DNA from: Actinotalea alkalitolerans
GTDB taxonomy: Bacteria > Actinomycetota > Actinomycetes > Actinomycetales > Cellulomonadaceae
Length of the DNA: 64,000 nt
Direction: 5' to 3'
NCBI RefSeq assembly: GCF_023369855.1
Contig: NZ_JAMBPP010000005.1
Span: 186,001 to 250,000 of the forward strand
A model generated the notes under the pieces. The model was not told the origin of the DNA. It made no database searches and saw only the letters and a program-made list of their open reading frames with translations. Made by a program: the position numbers and the translations under genes. Within the stretch, counting starts at the first letter, position 1, and each line of letters starts with the position of its first letter. Below, in pieces: positions 1 to 10,515 of this stretch.

Positions 1-224
1 CCGTGGATCGACCCGCCGCCGTCGACGATCGCGACCCGGGCCAGGAAGTCCAGCGCCCGTGCCAGGCACGGTGCGTCGTCCAGCCCGGCCTCCTGCACCG
101 AACGCGCCGCGAAGATCGTGGGCACGATCCGGCCGGGTGCCGTGAGCTGGTGCCCCCACGAGCCGTCGTCCCGCTGCTGGCTCGTGAGCCGCTCGAGGTG
201 GGTGCCTGCAGGATCGCCACCCAT
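1..224 (-). CDS. squalene-cyclase/prenyltransferase-repeat-like protein, 3' part outside window
   Basis: The minus-strand frame from ATG at 224 stays open to the window edge, giving 74 N-terminal residues. The stretch LTSQQRDDGSWG followed by a helical segment and GGGSIHG resembles one repeat of the prenyltransferase/squalene oxidase alpha-alpha barrel family, where QxxDGSWG is the QW-type signature. The product would bind or modify a terpenoid or prenyl substrate, but 74 residues do not allow a specific call. It follows the TusA-like gene on the same strand after a gap of about 120 bases. Possible in-frame extension upstream of this ATG cannot be excluded. Confidence 0.45.
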   Translation of the reverse strand, partial: MGGDPAGTHLERLTSQQRDDGSWGHQLTAPGRIVPTIFAARSVQEAGLDDAPCLARALDFLARVAIVDGGGSIH

Positions 225-346
225 GTTCGCCCGCCCCCGCCCGGAGCCTGGAGCCGCACGCCTGTCGTGCGGGCCGCGTGGTCACCATCGTCCCAGCGGT
301 CCCCCTGGTCCGCCGTGGGACCGTCGGCCCCGACCCCGACCCGCGC

Positions 347-679
347 TCAGGCGGGAGACGGGCCAGGGTCGTGGGTGGTGTGCCAGGGCCTGTCGTCGAG
401 GGTCGCCACCGCGGACGCAGCGATCCGGACGGCGTAGGTGGGGGCCCCGGTGTCGGACGTACGCCCGAAGTAGGTGTGCCCGGTCATCCGGCACCAGGCA
501 GGGAGATCGATCGGCGCGACGGGGTCACGGGTCGTCAGATGCACGACGGTGCCGGCGGGCAGCCGGGCGGCATGGTTGCGCAGCAGGATGAGCAGACGGA
601 TGCACTCGAGGTCGCCGCCGTCCAGGTGATGCACGGGGTCCACAGCGCTCCGGCCGACCTCGACCACCGGATCGGTCAC
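347..679 (-). CDS. TusA-like sulfurtransferase family protein
   Basis: A 110-residue protein with the two-layer TusA/SirA pattern: a first strand, then LECIRLLILLRNHAARL with the presumed sulfur-carrying cysteine, then GTVVHLTTRDP and IDLPAWCRMTGHTYFG, which matches the family's DlpaWcrmtGH segment. The classical CPxP motif is altered: the Cys is kept but the Pro two residues later is Arg-Leu. TusA proteins accept persulfide sulfur from a cysteine desulfurase. The GTG start at 679 overlaps the stop of the desulfurase-like gene (GTGA), so the two are translationally coupled, which supports a joint role. The C-terminal 25 residues are outside the usual domain. Confidence 0.75.
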   Translation of the reverse strand: MTDPVVEVGRSAVDPVHHLDGGDLECIRLLILLRNHAARLPAGTVVHLTTRDPVAPIDLPAWCRMTGHTYFGRTSDTGAPTYAVRIAASAVATLDDRPWHTTHDPGPSPA

Positions 680-1281
680 GCTCGAGCGGCCAGTCCGTCG
701 AACGCGGCGACCAGCGCCGCCGCCGCCTCTTCCACGTGCTGCTCGGTGGTGTCACGCCCCAGCGAGAGCCGCACCGCGCCACGGGCCTCGACCGGGTCCA
801 GCCCCATGGCGAGCACCGCTCCGGAGGGGGTGTGGACACCGGAGTGGCAGGCCGAGCCCGTCGCGGTGGCCACTGTCGGGCACGCGTCGAGCAGGTCCCA
901 CCCGGCGACCCTCGGGAAGGTGACCTCCCAGCCGCGGGAGGCCAGGTGCGCGAGGGGTTGAACGGTCGCCGGGTGCTCGACGGTCGAGGTCACGACCCGT
1001 CGCCGGTCGTCCGGTGCGACGGCTGCTGCACCGCGCAGGGCCAGGTTGTTCGACTCGGTGCCCCCCGAGGTGAAGACGACCTCGGCCGGCTCGGCCCCGA
1101 TCAGGGCAGCCACCTGCGCGCGTGCGGTCGTCACCGCCTGGGCGGCACGCCGTCCGAGGTCGTGAGGGCTGGAGGGGTTCCCGAACGCCTCGGTGAGGTA
1201 CGGCATCATCGCCGTGAGCACCTCAGGGGCGACCGGCGTGGTGGCGTTGTGGTCCAGGTAGATCACGTCGCGGTGGTTCAC
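676..1281 (-). CDS. cysteine desulfurase-like protein with internal deletion of the PLP-lysine region
   Basis: The N-terminal 120 residues are a standard NifS/IscS class V aminotransferase start (IYLDHNATTPV, FGNPSS, FTSGGTESNNLAL, VEHPAT). The last 75 residues are the standard C-terminal part with the active-site cysteine in TGSACHSG and the VRLSLGR motif. What lies between is missing: the chain jumps from GWEVT to FPRVAGWDLLDACP near residue 122. This removes roughly 170-180 residues, including the DAAQ aspartate and the HK lysine that binds PLP. The product is about 200 residues against about 380 in the family, and the frame is intact. It should not catalyse desulfuration in the normal way. 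GTG at 1281 is chosen because GAGGAG lies 6 bases upstream; ATG at 1287 is the alternative. Confidence 0.8.
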   Translation of the reverse strand: MNHRDVIYLDHNATTPVAPEVLTAMMPYLTEAFGNPSSPHDLGRRAAQAVTTARAQVAALIGAEPAEVVFTSGGTESNNLALRGAAAVAPDDRRRVVTSTVEHPATVQPLAHLASRGWEVTFPRVAGWDLLDACPTVATATGSACHSGVHTPSGAVLAMGLDPVEARGAVRLSLGRDTTEQHVEEAAAALVAAFDGLAARA

Positions 1282-1398
1282 AGCCATCTCCTCAGGACGT
1301 CCTTCTCGAGCATGATCGTGCCCGCGTGGAGGAGCCGGCCACGACCGCTGACGCGGAGGCGGGCGGCATGTCCTCCAGGACCGTCCGCCGAACGTAGC

Positions 1399-1416
1399 GG
1401 GTGAAACCGTTCACCC
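1399..1416. promoter_or_regulatory. perfect inverted repeat GGGTGAA-N4-TTCACCC
   Basis: Seven-base arms separated by ACCG lie in the 245-base divergent intergenic region between the desulfurase-like gene and the ATPase/PAS gene. The half-site GGGTGAA recurs four times upstream of the LuxR-type gene at 10198. The form suggests an operator for a dimeric regulator; the regulator is unknown. The rest of 1282-1526 shows nothing else recognised. Confidence 0.35.
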
Positions 1417-1526
1417 AGGTTGCGCGGTGCGGCACCTGCGGCCGAAGGTGGGGGATGGAAGGGTCGGGGACGACAACGGGACGGGTCGTCAGGGGGCGCC
1501 TCGATGAACAGCTCTGACGGTCACGC

Positions 1527-2900
1527 ATGACCGACCCCGACGCTGACGCACCCATGGTCGGTCGGGAGACGCTCACCCTTCCCGCCGAGCCCGCGAGCGC
1601 AGGCCTGGCACGAGCCCTGATCCGCAGGGTGCTGACCGCGGCAGGACGCGGCGAGCACCTCGACGCAGCCGAGCTCGCCTGCACCGAGCTGGTGACGAAC
1701 GCCATCCTGCACGCCCACACCGACATCGAGATCACGGTCGAGGTGCGCGGCGACGTCCGGGTCGAGGTGCGCGACTCCAGCCTGCTGCTCCCCGCGCAGC
1801 TCAACTACGACGTCGAGGCCACCACGGGCAGAGGGCTCGCCCTGGTCGCCGCGCTCAGCGACGAGCACGGGATCACCGACGCGGGACCTGACGGCAAGAC
1901 CGTGTGGTTCCGGCTCGGCGGCGACCAGCCGCGGCCCCAGGAGGACATCCTCTCGGCCTGGGACGACGGCGACTGGTTCGTCGACGAGCCGTCCGTGCCG
2001 GTCGTCGCCGACCAGGTGCGCACGGTCCGCCTGCTCGGGCTGCCCTCGAACCTGTGGCTCGCGGCCCGTCAGCACCACGACGCGCTGCTGCGTGAGTTCG
2101 TCCTGTACGCGGCGGTCCACGAGGTCGAGGACGTCGACGTGCACGCCGACGTCGTCTCGACGGACCTGGCCAGGTCGATCGTCTCGACCGCGGTGATCGC
2201 AGCCCTGCCCGAGGAGGAGCACGCCCCGGGGCGCCACGGGGACGCCGGCGACGGCCAGTCGTGGACCACCCTCCCGGTCGACCTCGACCTCGAGGTGCCG
2301 CCCTACCTGGGCCGGGCCTTCACCGCCAAGAAGGACACCCTGGACGTCGCCGAACGACTGGCACGCGGCGGCCACCTGCTGACCCGCCCGGGTCTCGCGG
2401 AGATCGTCGCGGTGCGCAACTGGGAGTGCGACCAGGTGGTCACCCAGCTCGCCGGTGCCCGGCCCGTGCCCTGGTCGGACGCACGGGAGTCCTACATGCC
2501 GCCCGAGGACACCGACGGGCTGTGGTTCCCGGTCGAGGACTTCGACGTCGCGGTCGTCCACACCACGTCCCGCGCGCTCGTCGCGGCCGACGACGCGAAC
2601 CGCATCGTCGCAGTCAGCCGACGCTTCACCGAGGCCACCGGCTGGGAGCCCGAGGACGTGGTCGGTCGACGCGTCGCCTCGTTGATCCCGGTGCGCTTCC
2701 GCGAGTCTCACGTCGCGGCCTTCAGCAGGCATCTGAGCGCCCGGGACGGGAACGCACCCGACGTCCCGCACACGGTGCCCGTCCTGTGCCCGGGCGGCCG
2801 GGAGATCCTCTGCAGGTACCTGATCGAGCGCGCCCCGGATGGTTCGGGCCGGCCCGTGTACCTCGCCTGGATCGAACCCCTCGAGCCCTCACCGGTCTGA
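1527..2900 (+). CDS. HATPase (anti-sigma-type) and PAS domain signalling protein
   Basis: A 457-residue soluble protein. Residues about 20-130 form an RsbW/SpoIIAB-like GHKL ATPase: the N box is AELACTELVTNAILHAH (residues 48-64) and the G2 box is TTGRGLALVAAL. Residues about 140-330 are a region I do not recognise, mostly helical and acidic. Residues about 345-457 are a PAS fold (DDANRIVAVSRRFTEATGW, then VVGRRVASLIPVRFRESH). The ATPase domain suggests serine kinase or anti-sigma activity controlled by a PAS sensor; the order ATPase before PAS is the reverse of most sensor kinases and no His phosphorylation site is seen. ATG at 1527 has only a weak ribosome site. The target partner is unknown; an STAS protein is encoded at 29869 but is not adjacent. 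Confidence 0.75.
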   Translation: MTDPDADAPMVGRETLTLPAEPASAGLARALIRRVLTAAGRGEHLDAAELACTELVTNAILHAHTDIEITVEVRGDVRVEVRDSSLLLPAQLNYDVEATTGRGLALVAALSDEHGITDAGPDGKTVWFRLGGDQPRPQEDILSAWDDGDWFVDEPSVPVVADQVRTVRLLGLPSNLWLAARQHHDALLREFVLYAAVHEVEDVDVHADVVSTDLARSIVSTAVIAALPEEEHAPGRHGDAGDGQSWTTLPVDLDLEVPPYLGRAFTAKKDTLDVAERLARGGHLLTRPGLAEIVAVRNWECDQVVTQLAGARPVPWSDARESYMPPEDTDGLWFPVEDFDVAVVHTTSRALVAADDANRIVAVSRRFTEATGWEPEDVVGRRVASLIPVRFRESHVAAFSRHLSARDGNAPDVPHTVPVLCPGGREILCRYLIERAPDGSGRPVYLAWIEPLEPSPV

Positions 2901-2987
2901 CGACCTGCTGCCCCGGCCCGGGCGGTCGCCCGGGCCTTGCCGTCGTCGGCGTCCGTTGAGAGGCTGTCCGCAGAGCCCCACGGGCTC

Positions 2988-3030
2988 CCGGACGAGCGGT
3001 GCCGTACCCGGTGTGCGACAAGACGGCGCC
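2988..3030 (+). ncRNA. guanidine-III (ykkC-III) riboswitch
   Basis: The stretch reads CCGGACGAG, then GGTGCCGTACCCGG, then GACAAGACGGCGCC, which matches the compact guanidine-III pseudoknot class almost base for base as I recall it. CCGG at 2988 can pair with CCGG at 3008. GGTGCCGT can pair with ACGGCGCC at the 3' end with a single G-U wobble. The aptamer ends directly at the AGAGGAG ribosome site of the exporter gene, so ligand binding would act on translation start. The downstream gene is a guanidinium exporter, the expected partner. Confidence 0.92.
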
Positions 3031-3042
3031 AGAGGAGACCTG

Positions 3043-3357
3043 ATGTCCTGGCTCGTGCTCGTCCTGTCCGGCATGCTCGAAGCGGTGTGGGCCACCGCCC
3101 TGGGCCGGTCCGACGGCCTGACCCGCCCCGTCCCGACCGCCGTCTTCCTCGTGGCCCTCGCCTCGAGCATGGCCGGCCTGGCCTACGCGATGCGTGAGCT
3201 GCCCGTCGGCACCTCGTACGTGGTGTGGGTGGGCATCGGCGCGGTCCTGACCGTCGTGTACGCGATGGTCACCGGGCTCGAGGCCGTCTCGGTGGTCAAG
3301 GTGCTGCTGCTGCTCGGCATCGTCGGCTGCATCGTGGGGCTCAAGATCGTCCACTGA
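3043..3357 (+). CDS. gdx: SMR-family guanidinium exporter Gdx (formerly SugE)
   Basis: A 104-residue membrane protein with four hydrophobic helices and the small multidrug resistance fold. The start LVLSGMLEAVWATALGRS carries the essential membrane glutamate (E13), and GLTRP and PVGTSYVVWVGIG fit the Gdx/SugE subgroup rather than EmrE. It exports guanidinium in exchange for protons as a dual-topology dimer in the cytoplasmic membrane. ATG at 3043 follows AGAGGAG by 5 bases; longer upstream frames are not used because the riboswitch occupies that DNA. The riboswitch directly upstream confirms the substrate. The last 17 bases overlap the convergent CoA-transferase gene. Confidence 0.93.
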   Translation: MSWLVLVLSGMLEAVWATALGRSDGLTRPVPTAVFLVALASSMAGLAYAMRELPVGTSYVVWVGIGAVLTVVYAMVTGLEAVSVVKVLLLLGIVGCIVGLKIVH

Positions 3358-4831
3358 GACGGGGCCGGTCAGCGAACCTCGCGGGGTCGCTGCCGTAGGT
3401 GGTGGTCGAGGCCCAGCCGGGGGCGAGGTCGGTCAGCCGGCCGGGAGGCGCGACCACCTCGACCGGGGAGGCGGCGCCGGGCACCGCGCACAGGTGCTCG
3501 CCGACCGACGCCTCGGCGTCGTCGCCCCGGAGCGCCCCGCCACCCTGACGGCCGGGTGGCCCGGCCGGTGCCGGGTCGGTCCCGGCACCGGTGAGCCACT
3601 GTGCGGTCGCCGCGAGGGAGAGGTGCGCGTGGGTCGGCATCCCGCCGTGCACGGTCCGCGCCGTGGCGAGCATCGCGGCGGCGGCGGCCAGGTAGCCGGT
3701 CGCGTGGTCCAGGGCCTGCGCCGGCAACGTCCCCGGGGCACCGTCGCCGTCGCCCTCGACCGCGGCGATGCCCGTCGAGCACTGGACGAGGGAGTCGAAC
3801 CCGCGCCGGGCACGCCACGGACCCACGTGGCCCCAGGCGGAGACCGCGACGACGTTCAGGTGCGGGTGCCTCATGGCGAGCGCGTCCCCGCCGAGCCCGA
3901 AGGCGTCCAGCGCTCCGGGCCGGTAGCCGTGCACCAGCACGTCCGCCGCCGACAGCAGCTCGTGCAGGGTGTCGCACCCGTGCGGGTCGGTCAGGTCGAG
4001 CAGGGTGCTGCGCTTCCCCACCAGCGTGTCGGTCAGCTGCGCGGGCAGCTCGGGCAGGCGTGGGCTGTCGACCCGCAGCACGTCGGCGCCCCACGCTGCC
4101 AAGGTCCGGGTGGCCACCGGGCCGGCGATCACCCGGGTGAGGTCGAGCACCCGCACCCCCTGGGCCGCCCGCAGGCCGTCACCCCCGCGCGGAGCGGTGG
4201 TCGTGGCGCCGTCGTCGGCCCGGGGCTGTCCCGCGCGGTCCGGGACGCGACGGTCGACCAGGGGCAGGCCCGCCACGGCACGGCCCTGGGGGTGGGCGGC
4301 CCACTCCTCGGGGCGTCGGACGGCCGCTCCCACCCCGCCGTGCGCGGCGAGGGCGTCCTCGAGGTCCGGACCCGACCAGCGCGCGACGGCCTGGGCGACG
4401 GCGTCGGGCAGACCCTCGCAGCCGAGCACCTCCAGGGCGCGCTCCCGGTGCCAGGGGTAGTTGGTGTGCAGCCGGAGCCAGCCTTCCCGCGTGCGCCAGA
4501 AGCGGGACAGCGGAGCGAAGGGCTCACCTCCGGTGCCCGGTCCGTGGGCGTACCGCTCGCTGCGGGCTGCGAGCGCCACGTGCCCGACGTCGACCGTGAC
4601 GGGTCCCGACGGCGTGCCTCGTCGTGCCTGGTCGAGGGTCGCCGCGGCGAGCGTCGCGGCGCCCACCGCGGCGACCATCATCGGCAGGGTGCGGTGACGC
4701 CCGGGGAGCAGGCCCGCGGACGGTCCGGTGGGGCGCAGGGTGCGGGGGGCGTCAGGGGCACCACCCAGGGACCGCCACGCGTGGCGCAGCAGCGCATCGG
4801 TGACCGGGTCGATCCGCGGGGGTCGGACCAT
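3341..4831 (-). CDS. family III CoA-transferase (CaiB/BaiF type)
   Basis: A 496-residue cytoplasmic protein. The family pattern is seen in GVRVLDLTRVIAGPVATRTLAAWGADVLRVDSP, the LVGKRSTLLDL segment, DVLVHGYRPGALDAFGL, and VVAVSAWGHVGPWRARRGFDSLVQ. The Asp in RRGFD is the conserved catalytic residue. The first 190 residues also resemble part of a CoA-transferase fold, so the protein is longer than the usual 400 residues and may hold a partial second copy. The acyl-CoA substrate cannot be told. ATG at 4831 has AAGGAA about 10 bases upstream, and a TAGCGT -10 box lies at 4875-4880 on the minus strand. It is divergent from the gcv operon. Confidence 0.8.
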   Translation of the reverse strand: MVRPPRIDPVTDALLRHAWRSLGGAPDAPRTLRPTGPSAGLLPGRHRTLPMMVAAVGAATLAAATLDQARRGTPSGPVTVDVGHVALAARSERYAHGPGTGGEPFAPLSRFWRTREGWLRLHTNYPWHRERALEVLGCEGLPDAVAQAVARWSGPDLEDALAAHGGVGAAVRRPEEWAAHPQGRAVAGLPLVDRRVPDRAGQPRADDGATTTAPRGGDGLRAAQGVRVLDLTRVIAGPVATRTLAAWGADVLRVDSPRLPELPAQLTDTLVGKRSTLLDLTDPHGCDTLHELLSAADVLVHGYRPGALDAFGLGGDALAMRHPHLNVVAVSAWGHVGPWRARRGFDSLVQCSTGIAAVEGDGDGAPGTLPAQALDHATGYLAAAAAMLATARTVHGGMPTHAHLSLAATAQWLTGAGTDPAPAGPPGRQGGGALRGDDAEASVGEHLCAVPGAASPVEVVAPPGRLTDLAPGWASTTTYGSDPARFADRPRLSGRS

Positions 4832-4874
4832 GGCAGCTTCCTTCGCGTGCGTGCGGCCGGGGGTGGTCACCCGG

Positions 4875-4880
4875 ACGCTA
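4875..4880 (-). promoter_or_regulatory. possible -10 box of the CoA-transferase gene
   Basis: TAGCGT on the minus strand, about 44 bases before the ATG at 4831, fits the TANNNT actinobacterial -10 form. No clear -35 is seen. Confidence 0.3.
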
Positions 4881-4916
4881 GGCAGCCACCCGCTCGGCGT
4901 CAACGCCCGGGCGGTC

Positions 4917-4922
4917 TAGGCT
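4917..4922 (+). promoter_or_regulatory. possible -10 box of the gcv operon
   Basis: TAGGCT lies 40 bases before the first glycine aptamer, so a transcript starting near 4929 would contain the whole riboswitch. The -35 region is not convincing. Confidence 0.3.
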
Positions 4923-4961
4923 GAGCCCGACGAACAACAGAACATGCTGCTCGAACCGCGG

Positions 4962-5185
4962 CGGGAGAGTCCTCCCCGCACGTCGGCGAGGCGCCGAAGG
5001 AGCAAGCCCTCCCCGGGAATCTCTCAGGCCCACGTACCGCCGTGGCGAAGCAACTCTGGAAAGCGGTCGTCCTTCGCGGGCGACCTACCGACGGTGCAAG
5101 TCGGCGCGCCCCGATGCCCCCGCGAGGGCATGGCCCCCAGGCCACAGGCGGACCGGCAAAACTCTCAGGTCGCCTGCCCCCGGGC
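4962..5185 (+). ncRNA. tandem glycine riboswitch
   Basis: Two glycine aptamers stand in series in the 424-base region before gcvP. The first (about 4962-5030) has GGGAGAGTCC, GCGCCGAAGGAGCAA and AATCTCTCAGG. The second (about 5046-5175) has AACTCTGGAAAGCG, CGACGGTGCAAG and AAAACTCTCAGGTC, with a long variable arm between. These are the conserved cores of the gcvT RNA class. Glycine binding normally turns expression on. The RNA ends about 70 bases before the TTG start at 5256, leaving room for an expression platform that includes GGCGGGCG/CGCGCGCC-rich pairing near 5216-5240. Confidence 0.95.
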
Positions 5186-5255
5186 CGGTGGATGACAGAG
5201 CGGGGAGGCCCCTGACCCCGTCCGGCGCGCGCCGGGCACGCACATCGGAGCCCCG

Positions 5256-8269
<3,014 letters not shown>

Positions 8270-8273
<4 letters not shown>

Positions 8274-9478
8274 GCGACCAGCCCACGGTGACCGGGCCCG
8301 CCGAGGACGACGGCGGGACGGACGTCGGCCCGCACCTGTCGCCGCTGCACGACGAGCACGTCGCCCTCGGTGCCACGATCGTCGGTTTCGCCGGGTGGGC
8401 CATGCCGCTGCGGTACACCTCCGACCTCGAGGAGCACCGGGCGGTGCGGCAGGCCGCCGGGCTGTTCGACCTGTCGCACATGGCCGAGATCCGCCTGGCC
8501 GGCCCGGACGCCGCTGACGCGCTGGACCTGGCCCTGGTGGGCGCGATCTCGACCCTCGCGGTGGGGCGTGCCCGGTACTCGATGCTGTGCACCCCGCAGG
8601 GTGGGGTCGTGGACGACCTGATCGTCTACCGCACCGGGGACCAGGAGTTCCTGGTCGTGGCCAACGCCGCGAACCACCGGACCGTCGTCGACGAGCTCGA
8701 GCGACGCTGTGCCGGGCCAGGGGTGGTGAGCACGGACGAGTCGATGACGACGGCCCTGGTCGCGATCCAGGGTCCGGTCGCGCAGGACGTCCTGACCGCC
8801 CTGGTCCCCGACCCCGACGAGCGGGACCGCGTCGCCGCGCTGCGCTACTACGCGTGCCAGCCGACGACGGTGCGGGCCGAGGGGCGCGACGTGCACGCGC
8901 TGGTCGCGCGGACCGGGTACACCGGTGAGGACGGCTTCGAGCTGTACGTCGACCCCGCTGACGCCCCCGCCCTGTGGCGGGCGCTGCTGGTCCAGGGACG
9001 CCCGGCCGGGCTGGTCCCCGCGGGGCTGGCCTGCCGCGACAGCCTGCGCCTGGAGGCCGGCATGCCGTTGTACGGCCACGAGCTGGACCGCACGACGACG
9101 CCGTTCGACGCCGGGCTCGGGCGGATCGTCGCCCTGGGCAAGTCCGACGACGACGGCGCCCCGCTGCCCTTCGTCGGCCGTGAGGCGCTCGCGGCCCGTG
9201 CGGAGGCAGAGCCCACCCGGACCCTCGTCGGGCTCGAGGGCCTGTCCCGCCGGGCCGCGCGGCAGGGCTACCCGGTGCTCGCGGGGCCGGGGGGCGCGGT
9301 CGTCGGGGAGGTCACGTCGGGCGCGCCGTCGCCGACGCTGGGCCACCCGGTGGCGATGGCCTACGTGGTCCCCGAGGTGGGTGCGCCGGGGACCGAGCTC
9401 GTCGTGGACGTGCGTGGGCGGGCCGAGCCCGTGCGCGTGGTGCCCCTTCCCTTCTACCGTCGTCCCAGCAGTACCTGA
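8270..9478 (+). CDS. gcvT: aminomethyltransferase, glycine cleavage T protein
   Basis: A 402-residue protein that moves the methylene group from aminomethyl-GcvH to tetrahydrofolate and releases ammonia. Family features: [56 protein letters not shown], and the folate-binding [16 protein letters not shown] with [21 protein letters not shown]. The ATG at 8270 overlaps the gcvP stop (ATGA), so it is coupled to gcvP. About 30 N-terminal residues before LHDEHV are extra and acidic compared with the family. Confidence 0.96.
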
Positions 9479-9544
9479 GCTCCCTGTGCCCGACCCGTCC
9501 GTCACCACCGTCCGCCGCTGCCACCGCCGTCCCGAGGAGTCACC

Positions 9545-9916
9545 GTGAGTGCCGTCCCGTCCGAGCTGAAGTACACCGCCGAGCACGAGTGGCTCACCGA
9601 CTCCGAGCCCGCCACCGTGGGCATCACCGCGAACGCAGCCGACGCCCTGGGCGACGTCGTGTACCTCGAGCTGCCGGCGGTGGGTGACGCGGTCACCGCG
9701 GGTCAGGTGTGCGGGGAGATCGAGTCCACCAAGTCCGTCTCGGAGATCTACTCGCCGGTGAGCGGCACGGTCACGGAGATCAACGGCGGTGCCGTCGACG
9801 ACCCGTCCCTGGTCAACAGCGACCCGTACGGCGAGGGTTGGCTGTTCCGGGTCGACGTCACGTCGGCGGGCCCGCTGCTCAGCGCCCAGGAGTACAGCGA
9901 CCTCGTCGGGGGATGA
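9545..9916 (+). CDS. gcvH: glycine cleavage H protein
   Basis: A 123-residue lipoyl carrier with the typical start [12 protein letters not shown] and the lipoylation site [17 protein letters not shown], where K63 carries the lipoyl group. It shuttles intermediates between GcvP, GcvT and the L protein, which is not encoded here. GTG 9545 is preceded by GAGGAGTCACC. It is third in the riboswitch-controlled operon, 66 bases after gcvT. The P-T-H order differs from the common T-H-P order. Confidence 0.97.
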   Translation: MSAVPSELKYTAEHEWLTDSEPATVGITANAADALGDVVYLELPAVGDAVTAGQVCGEIESTKSVSEIYSPVSGTVTEINGGAVDDPSLVNSDPYGEGWLFRVDVTSAGPLLSAQEYSDLVGG

Positions 9917-9963
9917 GCCGGCGTCGTCGGGGGGCCGGTGACCGGGTTCGCGCTACGCCGTTC

Positions 9964-10133
9964 GGGTGAACCTCACGCGAACGGGTGAACGGCACCCGAC
10001 ACAGGCTTGATCGTGAGATCAAGCCTGTGACCTGCGTTAACGCTCACAGACCCGCTCGCCTAGCGAGCCCCTGTCGCGGGCGCAACGCGACGTCGCACGA
10101 TTCGGGGGTGAAATCCGCGTCATGGCGGGTGAA
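9964..10133 (+). promoter_or_regulatory. four GGGTGAA direct repeats upstream of the LuxR-type gene
   Basis: GGGTGAA occurs at 9964, 9983, 10106 and 10127 in the 281-base gap between gcvH and the LuxR-type gene. They form two pairs spaced 19 and 21 bases, close to two helical turns. The hairpin at 10000-10029 lies between the pairs. This arrangement fits repeated binding of a regulator, possibly the LuxR-type protein itself. Confidence 0.4.
10000..10029. terminator. perfect 13-bp hairpin after gcvH, possible terminator or operator
   Basis: CACAGGCTTGATC and GATCAAGCCTGTG flank the four-base loop GTGA with no mismatch. It lies 84 bases after the gcvH stop. No U-tract follows, so it is either a terminator of the U-less type common in high-GC bacteria or a protein-binding palindrome. 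Confidence 0.5.
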
Positions 10134-10197
10134 GTCGACGCTCTCTCCAGGTGTACCCGCACAGCGGCACCCCCCGCCGCCTCTCCTGGAGGTCACC

Positions 10198-10431
10198 ATG
10201 ACCGTCGACACAGCTTTCCTCCCGACGCAGCGCACCGTCGAGCCGCTGACCCGTCGTGAGCGCGTCATCCTGTCGAACCTCGACGAGGACGTCACCCTCG
10301 AGGAGATCGCCAGCAAGCTCTTCGTGACCCGCAACACCGTGAAGTCCCAGGTGCGCAGCGTCTACCGCAAGCTCGGTGTCTCGACCCGCGCTGACGCGGT
10401 CGAGTGCGCGCGCCGCATCGGGCTTCGCTGA
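10198..10431 (+). CDS. orphan LuxR-type helix-turn-helix regulator
   Basis: A 77-residue protein consisting almost only of a GerE/LuxR DNA-binding domain: EPLTRRERVILSNLDEDVTL, EEIASKLFVTRNTVKSQVRS, VYRKLGVSTRADAVECAR. There is no receiver or ligand domain. The recognition helix lies in RNTVKSQVRSVYRKL. ATG 10198 follows CTGGAGGTCACC, a strong ribosome site. The long upstream region with paired GGGTGAA motifs suggests it is itself well regulated. Its targets are unknown. Confidence 0.85.
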   Translation: MTVDTAFLPTQRTVEPLTRRERVILSNLDEDVTLEEIASKLFVTRNTVKSQVRSVYRKLGVSTRADAVECARRIGLR

Positions 10432-10515
10432 CCCCTGCTTCCCCGCCCCCGTCCCGTGGCGCGCGTCACGCCCGGACGGGTGACCGGCACGGTTCGGCCC
10501 GCAGGTCGGGAAGGT

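Noticed and set aside
10000-10029. Hairpin as part of an attachment or transposon end
   Set aside because: No target duplication, transposase or second copy in the window; terminator or operator is simpler.
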